Positions 59,269-64,000 of a DNA stretch of 64,000 bases are shown here, one piece after another; within the stretch, counting starts at the first letter, position 1; every line of letters starts with the position of its first letter. Made by a program: the position numbers and the translations under genes. Location: contig MKTJ01000085.1 of NCBI GenBank assembly GCA_001898225.1, positions 113,916 through 177,915 of the forward strand, written 5' to 3'. The stretch comes from Chloroflexi bacterium 54-19 (GTDB lineage Bacteria; Chloroflexota; Chloroflexia; Chloroheliales; Chloroheliaceae). The notes below the pieces were generated by a model, which was given only the letters and a program-made list of their open reading frames with translations, was not told where the DNA came from and made no database searches.

Positions 59269-61161
59269 CTATACCTCGCGGAAATCTCCCTCAACCGTAT
59301 TGTCATACCCCGTCGGACCGCGCTGCCCGGCATAGTTTTCGGTGTCACCCGGCGTCGCCCCGTCTTGCGGTTGCTGGCTCATTGAAGCCACAATCTGCTC
59401 TAATGTCACTGTCAACTGGCGAATCCGGTCCAGTTCGTCGCTGCTCATGGCTTGTCGCAAGTCATTAATCTGGCTTTCCAGGCGGCCCTGGTCGGCCGGA
59501 GACATGCGGAAATTGTTTTCTCGCGTCAGCTTTTCAGCCTGGTAAATGACGTTATCAGCCTGGTTGCGGGCTTCGGCTAACTCGCGGCGGCGGCGGTCCT
59601 CATTGGCGTGACGTTCGGCCTCGCTTACCAGCCGTTCTATCTCTGATTTAGAGAGGTTAGTACTGGCGGTGATAGTAACTTTCTGCTCTTTGCCGGTGGC
59701 TTTGTCGCGGGCGCTGACATTCAAAATGCCGTTAGCATCAATATCAAAAGTTACTTCAATTTGAGGGACACCTCTCGGAGCAGGCTGGATGCCTTCCAGC
59801 CGGAACTGTCCCAGCAGCATATTATCGGCGGCAAGGGGCCGTTCTCCCTGGTAGACTTTAATATCCACCGCCGTTTGATTATCATCAGCCGTGGAAAAAA
59901 CCTCGGTTTTGCGGATAGGGATAGTATTGTTGCGCGGGATTAATACTGTCATCACCCCGCCCATGGTTTCTACACCCAGGCTCAGAGGGGTCACATCCAG
60001 CAGCAAAACATCTTTTACCTCGCCTGACAGCACCCCGGCCTGGATGGCCGCGCCAATCGCTACCACTTCATCCGGGTTAACCCCTTTGTGAGGTTCCTTG
60101 CCGTTGGTCAGACGGCGCACCATAGTCTGGACCATCGGCATACGAGTGGAACCGCCTACCAGCACCACATCGTCCAGTTCTTGTGCCTTAATCTTGGCAT
60201 CGCCCAGAGCTTTCTCAAACGGGCCGATGCATCTTTTAAGCAGGTCATCGGTCATCTGCTCGAATTTGGCCCGTGTAAGCTTGAGTTGCAAATGTTTGGG
60301 GCCGTTGGCATCGGCGGAGATGAAGGGCAGGTTAATTTCGGTCTCGGTCGTGGTAGAGAGTTCAATCTTGGCTTTCTCAGCCCCTTCGCGTAGGCGCTGC
60401 AAAGCCATTCGGTCTTTACTAAGGTCAATTCCCTGGTCATTTTTAAATTCCTGGACCATCCACTGTACAATTCGTTGGTCCCAATCGTCACCGCCCAGGT
60501 GGGTATCGCCATTGGTAGCACGGACTTCTACCACTCCCTCGCCGACTTCGAGCACCGAAACATCGTAAGTGCCGCCGCCCAGGTCCCAGACCAGGATGGT
60601 TTCATGCTCTTTTTTGTCCAGGCCATAGGCCAGGGCCGCTGCGGTAGGTTCGTTGATGATGCGTAGTACCTCTAACCCTGCAATTCGACCGGCGTCTTTG
60701 GTGGCCTGGCGTTGGCTATCGTTAAAATAGGCCGGTACGGTTATCACCGCCTGCTTGACCGGCTCCCCCAGGTATGCCTCGGCGTCACGTTTTAGCTTTT
60801 GCAAAATCATGGCGGAGATTTCCTGGGGAGTGTAATTTTTGCCTGTTTGTAGAATAGAAACCCGCGCATCGTTATCCGGCCCTGGCACCACTTTATAAGG
60901 AACTATTTTACGCTCTTCTTCTACCTCATCATAACGACGCCCGATGAAGCGTTTAATGGAGAAAACTGTGTTTTCGGGGTTTACGATGGCCTGCCGTTTG
61001 GCAACCTGCCCGACCAGGATTTCGCCAGTTTTAGCGAAAGCCACCACCGAAGGGCAGAGATTGCCTCCTTCAGCGGTGGGGATTACGGTGGGATTACCAC
61101 TTTGCACGACAGCCACTACCGAGTTAGTAGTGCCCAGATCAATTCCAACAATAGTTGCCAT
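59269..61161 (-). CDS. dnaK: Chaperone DnaK (Hsp70)
   Basis: From ATG 61161 the protein has 630 residues, beginning MATIVGIDLGTTNSVVAV. Canonical signatures follow: the ATPase domain (INEPTAAALAYGLD, ILVWDLGGGTYDVSVLEVGE), the linker DVLLLDVTPLSLGVETMGG, the substrate-binding domain, and a shortened C-terminal lid ending in an EGDFREV tail of the EEVD-like type. GGAGGG stands about 14 bases before this ATG; a longer frame to 61200 lacks such a site. It is the first gene of the minus-strand stress block. Confidence 0.97.
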   Translation of the reverse strand: MATIVGIDLGTTNSVVAVVQSGNPTVIPTAEGGNLCPSVVAFAKTGEILVGQVAKRQAIVNPENTVFSIKRFIGRRYDEVEEERKIVPYKVVPGPDNDARVSILQTGKNYTPQEISAMILQKLKRDAEAYLGEPVKQAVITVPAYFNDSQRQATKDAGRIAGLEVLRIINEPTAAALAYGLDKKEHETILVWDLGGGTYDVSVLEVGEGVVEVRATNGDTHLGGDDWDQRIVQWMVQEFKNDQGIDLSKDRMALQRLREGAEKAKIELSTTTETEINLPFISADANGPKHLQLKLTRAKFEQMTDDLLKRCIGPFEKALGDAKIKAQELDDVVLVGGSTRMPMVQTMVRRLTNGKEPHKGVNPDEVVAIGAAIQAGVLSGEVKDVLLLDVTPLSLGVETMGGVMTVLIPRNNTIPIRKTEVFSTADDNQTAVDIKVYQGERPLAADNMLLGQFRLEGIQPAPRGVPQIEVTFDIDANGILNVSARDKATGKEQKVTITASTNLSKSEIERLVSEAERHANEDRRRRELAEARNQADNVIYQAEKLTRENNFRMSPADQGRLESQINDLRQAMSSDELDRIRQLTVTLEQIVASMSQQPQDGATPGDTENYAGQRGPTGYDNTVEGDFREV

Positions 61162-61411
61162 TTTGCTTTGCGCCCTCCCTATTCTTAAATAAAATTGCAA
61201 ATGCTACGATTCACTTGCCAGGGGTTAAGGACCAAAAGAAAAAGTATTACCCCTCTTTGGAGGAGCAACCGGGGTTTTTTAGCGGGTTCTGTGGCAGGGT
61301 TGGGTCAAAATATAATAGGTCAAGTGTGAAAGAAAACTTTTCAGACCTTCAACTATTTCGCATATTTCTATCAGTTTTAACGCCGTTATTCTAAACCGAT
61401 TTAAGGTTGTC
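61162..61411. other. dnaK upstream region
   Basis: I looked for the CIRCE element and for an HspR (HAIR) site and found neither. GGAGGG ahead of the dnaK ATG is the only clear signal. The -10/-35 boxes for dnaK cannot be assigned with confidence. Confidence 0.5.
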
Positions 61412-61433
61412 GTATGTTCGATACAGTACATAC
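61412..61433. promoter_or_regulatory. 22-bp quasi-palindrome, operator candidate site 1
   Basis: GTATGT...ACATAC, with inner TTC and GTACA elements. Read in opposite orientation, site 2 matches it at 18 of the first 21 positions. It lies in the divergent region between dnaK and a stress membrane-protein gene. Confidence 0.55.
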
Positions 61434-61468
61434 CACCATAAATAGTTAAACCGGTTAAAGTTTTAGCT

Positions 61469-61490
61469 ATATGTACGATATAGAACATAC
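61469..61490. promoter_or_regulatory. 22-bp quasi-palindrome, operator candidate site 2
   Basis: ATATGTACG...GAACATAC is the inverted partner of the 61412-61433 site, 57 bases away start to start. A TTAAACCGGTTAA palindrome lies between the two. It ends 25 bases upstream of the -35 box at 61516. Confidence 0.55.
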
Positions 61491-61515
61491 AAACTTTATA
61501 GGCCGAATTATCCTT

Positions 61516-61544
61516 TTGATTATGATTAAGCCGGTTTTTATATT
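61516..61544 (+). promoter_or_regulatory. Promoter of the divergent stress/redox operon
   Basis: TTGATT (61516-61521) and TATATT (61539-61544) have a 17-base spacer. The leader would be about 95 bases. Confidence 0.5.
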
Positions 61545-61647
61545 TGCTTCACCATAGGTTGGTCCGTTCTAGTTGAACTACTAAAGGTTACTTCTGAGGG
61601 TTGAGCGGGACTTTAACAAGACGCTTTGGAAAAAAAGGAGGTAATTG

Positions 61648-62184
61648 ATGACAGTTGAGGACAGTACTACGCATAATCCTGTGATTAAGGATATGGTAGT
61701 CGGTATTTTTGATACCCAGGCAGATGCCGAAAAGGTGATTCGCCGCCTGGTTGAAGCGGGCATCCCGGCCAAACATATTTCTATAGTAACCCAGGGTTTC
61801 GAGATTAAAAAGAATATCGAAGGTTTTGTGACTACTGGAGATGTAGTGCGTGAGACGGCCGTTACCGGCGGTTGGGTTGGCGGTCTGTTTGGCCTGTTGA
61901 CAGGAGCAGCTTTTTTGTGGGTGCCTGTTTTCGGCCCCCTGGTGATCCTGGGGCCGCTGGTAGGCGGGGTGGCCGGGGCCCTGGAAGGAGGCGCTATAGG
62001 CGGGTTAGTGGGTTTAGTTATGGGGGCTTCGGTCGAGAAAGAGCGCATTCCAAAGTATGTGGAAGAACTCAAGAAGGGTAAGCTATTAGTCGTAGCCCAT
62101 GCCAGCCCTGAAGAGGTAGAAAAAATAGGCAAAATAATGACCGAGAACCAGGGGAATGAGGTGGCTACGTTTGTGGCAGCCTGA
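61648..62184 (+). CDS. Stress-associated membrane protein (YflT/DUF1269-like)
   Basis: The 178-residue protein starts at ATG 61648, with AAGGAGG six bases upstream. A ferredoxin-like N-terminal part (MVVGIFDTQADAEKVIRRLV, PAKHISIVTQGFEI) resembles the heat-induced stress protein YflT and general stress 17M domains. A Gly-rich hydrophobic hairpin (GGWVGGLFGLLTGAAFLWVP, then GGLVGLVMGAS) and the strand KLLVVAHASPEEVEKIGKIM follow. Function is unknown. It is the first gene of the operon divergent from dnaK. Confidence 0.8.
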   Translation: MTVEDSTTHNPVIKDMVVGIFDTQADAEKVIRRLVEAGIPAKHISIVTQGFEIKKNIEGFVTTGDVVRETAVTGGWVGGLFGLLTGAAFLWVPVFGPLVILGPLVGGVAGALEGGAIGGLVGLVMGASVEKERIPKYVEELKKGKLLVVAHASPEEVEKIGKIMTENQGNEVATFVAA

Positions 62185-62245
62185 ACTCTTTCCCAGGGCA
62201 TTTTGAAAAAACCTTATGTTAACGGATTTATGTGAGAGAGAAACT

Positions 62246-62782
62246 ATGAGTAAATTATTTATCCCGGTAGGAAGCAAGGATCATATTCGAGGAAACCACC
62301 ATGCCCCGGTAACTCTGTTGGAGTATGGCGATTATGAATGTCCTTATTGCGGCCAGGCCCATAATGTTGTCATGGCGCTTCAGGCGCAACTTGGCGATAC
62401 TGTGCGGTTCGTTTTCCGCAACTTTCCTCTGACCCAAATTCATCCTCATGCTTTTAACGCCGCCCTGGCTGCCGAAGCCGCCGCCCAGCAAGGTAAGTTC
62501 TGGCAAATGCATGATTTACTCTTCGAGAACCAGGATAGACTGGAAGATGACCATCTGGTTGGCTATGCCAGCCTGTTAAGGTTGGATATAGACCGGTTTA
62601 TTGAGGATTTCGAGATGGCCGAAATTGAGAAACGGGTCCGGGATGACTTCTTAAGCGGGGTTAAAAGTGGCGTTAACGGTACTCCTACCTTTTTCATTAA
62701 TGGCGTGCGGCATGATGGTTCGTTTCAATTACCCGGTTTGCTTGCCGCGGTTGAAAGAGCTACCAGGCAGGTATACCTATGA
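62246..62782 (+). CDS. DsbA-like thiol oxidoreductase
   Basis: From ATG 62246 the 178-residue protein has a thioredoxin-like fold. The active site CPYC (Cys32 and Cys35) sits in LLEYGDYECPYCGQAHNVV, and the helical insert and cis-Pro loop GVNGTPTFFINGVRH are typical of the DsbA/FrnE group. There is no signal peptide, so it works in the cytoplasm. GAGAGAAACT precedes this ATG, while the upstream ATG at 62216 has no ribosome site. The peroxiredoxin gene overlaps its stop by 4 bases, so the two are translated together and may form a reductant/peroxidase pair. Confidence 0.9.
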   Translation: MSKLFIPVGSKDHIRGNHHAPVTLLEYGDYECPYCGQAHNVVMALQAQLGDTVRFVFRNFPLTQIHPHAFNAALAAEAAAQQGKFWQMHDLLFENQDRLEDDHLVGYASLLRLDIDRFIEDFEMAEIEKRVRDDFLSGVKSGVNGTPTFFINGVRHDGSFQLPGLLAAVERATRQVYL

Positions 62783-63267
62783 AAAACCAAAAACAACCCC
62801 TGGACGCCGGAACCTTAGCCCCGGACTTTAACCTCAAGGATACACCCGACCAGCACGTTTCCCTGTCGGATTTTCAGGGCAGGCCGGTAATCCTGGTTTT
62901 CTACCCGGCTGATTTCAGCCCGGTTTGTGGCGATGAGATGGCTCTGTTTAATGAAGTTTTACCAGAGTTTCAGAAATATAACGCCCAACTGCTCGGTATC
63001 TCGGTAGATAATGTCTGGTGCCACCTGGCTTTCGCCAAAGAGCGCCGGTTGCGGTTTCCACTGCTGGCTGATTTTCACCCAAAAGGCCAGGTTTCCCAAC
63101 TTTATAATGCCTACCGTGAAGAAGATGGTGAAGCAGAGCGGGCGCTTTACGTGATTGATGAAAATGGCACTATTGCCTGGGGTTATTTTTCGCCTATCGG
63201 GGTAAATCCTGGGGCAGACGGTGTGCTAGAGGCGCTTGAGAACCTGTATAAGGTGCCAAATAAATAG
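62779..63267 (+). CDS. Peroxiredoxin (AhpC/TSA, BCP-like)
   Basis: This 162-residue protein has the peroxidatic Cys50 in FYPADFSPVCGDEMALF. The segments LLGISVDNVWCHLAFAKERR and LRFPLLADFHPKGQVSQLYN are typical of the BCP/AhpE-like group. A second Cys in DNVWCHL might serve as a resolving residue, but its position is not standard. It reduces peroxides using a thiol donor, possibly the co-encoded DsbA-like protein. A long palindromic terminator follows. Confidence 0.92.
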   Translation: MKNQKQPLDAGTLAPDFNLKDTPDQHVSLSDFQGRPVILVFYPADFSPVCGDEMALFNEVLPEFQKYNAQLLGISVDNVWCHLAFAKERRLRFPLLADFHPKGQVSQLYNAYREEDGEAERALYVIDENGTIAWGYFSPIGVNPGADGVLEALENLYKVPNK

Positions 63268-63285
63268 CCACTTCCAATCTCTACC

Positions 63286-63340
63286 TCCAACTCTTATCCC
63301 GGTGAGCGCTCACCGGGATAAGAGTTGGACCTAGTTTTTT
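63286..63340 (+). terminator. 44-bp perfect palindrome with T run
   Basis: 63286-63329 is a perfect palindrome (each arm starts TCCAACTCTTATCCC) without a spacer, followed by CCTAGTTTTTT. It terminates the plus-strand operon. The T run overlaps the 3' end of the convergent glutaredoxin-PDZ gene. Confidence 0.88.
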
Positions 63341-63882
63341 GGAACATCTAAATGCACCGGTAGATGGCTAACCTGTTCCAGGCCTTCGCGCCAGAAAGTT
63401 ACTACTGGATTGGGGATTTTGGAAGCGGCAATGGATTGCAAAACACTCACCAGGCTATCGGTATTTGCAATAGCCTGACCATTTAGCTTGGTGATAACAT
63501 CTCCTTCGCGTAACCCGGCCTGCATTGCCAGCGAACCAGGTTTTATCTTGCCGATGATTGCTCCTGGCCGTCCCGAAATCGGGCTGGCATCGGCTATCGC
63601 CGCCCCCAGTTTAATGGTGTCAGCGGCGGACAGGCTTTGCTGCTGGCGCAACCGGGCTACCGCTGCCTTTAAGGCGGCCTGGCTGAACCCTATTATAGTT
63701 TGACCGGCCAGGATTGTTACTGGTACGCCCATCTGGCCGGTACGATTTATCATTTCCTGGGCGGCCTGCTGGTCGGCTGCGACATTCTTTTCCTGGTAAG
63801 TGATTTTTTCCCGCGCCAGAAATTCTTTCACAGCCCGGCAATAGACACAAGTCGGGGTAGTATAAATAGTTGCTTCGGCCAT
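63331..63882 (-). CDS. Glutaredoxin-PDZ fusion protein
   Basis: The 183-residue protein starts with a glutaredoxin domain of about 80 residues: the active site CVYC (Cys12 and Cys15) in YTTPTCVYCRAVKEFL, the cis-Pro segment GQMGVPVTILAGQTIIGFSQ, and the helix LKAAVARLRQQ. A short linker leads to a PDZ domain (about 95-180: GAIIGKIKPGSLAMQAGLRE, then GDVITKLNGQAIANTDSLVS). There is no signal peptide. PDZ modules in bacteria normally sit on HtrA-type proteases; here one may direct a thiol reductase to unfolded or specific C-termini. Both domains are clear; the combined role is inferred. Confidence 0.85.
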   Translation of the reverse strand: MAEATIYTTPTCVYCRAVKEFLAREKITYQEKNVAADQQAAQEMINRTGQMGVPVTILAGQTIIGFSQAALKAAVARLRQQQSLSAADTIKLGAAIADASPISGRPGAIIGKIKPGSLAMQAGLREGDVITKLNGQAIANTDSLVSVLQSIAASKIPNPVVTFWREGLEQVSHLPVHLDVPKN

Positions 63883-64000
63883 TTCTTATTCTCTCCATTA
63901 GTACGAGTTTCGAGTTGCTCTATTTGTGCCGGTTGCTCAATGGTTTCGGCTGGCGCCCCGGCGGGGCCGACCTATTTACTGGCGGTGGCGGCCTGGTTGT
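63883..64000. other. Window end, no supported gene
   Basis: A minus-strand frame from the window edge ends with a TAG at 63972-63974 after about nine codons. It could be the tail of a gene outside the window, but it is too short to call. Confidence 0.3.

Noticed and set aside
61162..61647. Search for CIRCE or HspR (HAIR) elements upstream of dnaK
   Set aside because: Neither TTAGCACTC-N9-GAGTGCTAA nor CTTGAGT-N7-ACTCAAG is present. The quasi-palindromes found have a different sequence.
62216..62245. Upstream ATG at 62216 for the DsbA-like gene
   Set aside because: It has no ribosome site. The ATG at 62246 has GAGAGAAACT in front and starts the family's normal N-terminus.
1..64000. CRISPR arrays, rRNA genes, replication origin
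   Set aside because: No regularly spaced repeat array, no rRNA-like sequence and no cluster of DnaA-box-like motifs was seen.

Overview
The window reads as a chromosomal segment of a Chloroflexota-like bacterium. This is an inference from gene style: lipoproteins with long Ala/Thr/Ser linkers after the lipobox, an anti-sigma zinc finger fused to a WD40 propeller, many soluble PAS/GAF histidine kinases with NarL-type regulators, and sugar ABC operons. There is no rRNA or other marker that fixes the genus. Most of the window is dense, moderately GC-rich coding sequence. It is interrupted by AT-rich, gene-poor stretches at about 3.3-4.1, 7.7-9.9 and 13.3-15.1 kb.

Layout. 1-6.2 kb: the end of an ECF sigma factor coupled to its membrane anti-sigma/WD40 partner, an HSL-type esterase, an AT-rich region with a consensus promoter followed by four stem-loops and a DUF2188 gene, then a divergent DeoR regulator / MFS transporter pair. 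6.3-15.1 kb: tRNA-Lys(CTT) followed directly by a tyrosine recombinase, two paralogous small HTH proteins, small orphan genes, a complete ISL3-family element, an IS110-family element and decayed genes. This looks like an integrated island whose right end I could not find. 15.1-23.9 kb: one minus-strand operon with lacI, ribokinase, a CUT1-type binding protein, two permeases, two ATPases and a nucleoside hydrolase. It is a coherent nucleoside uptake and ribose salvage unit with a LacI-type operator in front. 24.3-30.4 kb: two-component genes, including a deleted kinase, its regulator, and a 1197-residue kinase with two different kinase cores. 30.6-38.1 kb: a pseudo-receiver protein, a CUT2 (RbsABC-like) sugar transporter, a GH35 glycosidase, an unknown protein, and on the other strand the remnant of a GH127 glycosidase. 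38.9-46.5 kb: a PAS-rich hybrid kinase, a second kinase/regulator pair that is the intact paralogue of the 24-25 kb pair, and a REC-GGDEF(degenerate)-EAL protein.

47.1-63.9 kb is a stress-defence block. On the minus strand, read in the direction of transcription, lie dnaK, grpE, a CbpA-type dnaJ, a CbpM-like gene, a PRC-barrel/BON protein, a small zinc-finger protein, clpB, hdeD, an htrA-type lipoprotein protease, a membrane protein, yceI, a broken psiE-like gene, a DUF1269 protein and an ABM-fold enzyme. Divergent from dnaK lie a stress membrane protein, a DsbA-like oxidoreductase and a peroxiredoxin, which converge on a glutaredoxin-PDZ fusion. The combination Clp ATPase, HdeD, PsiE, DegP/HtrA and thioredoxin-fold proteins resembles in content the transmissible locus of stress tolerance of Enterobacteriaceae, but with a different chaperone core.

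The strongest candidates for something undescribed are the structured RNA at about 3.42-3.61 kb, the stress block with its paired 22-bp quasi-palindromes at 61.41-61.49 kb, the glutaredoxin-PDZ fusion, the double-core kinase, and the small-HTH paralogues in the tRNA-Lys island.
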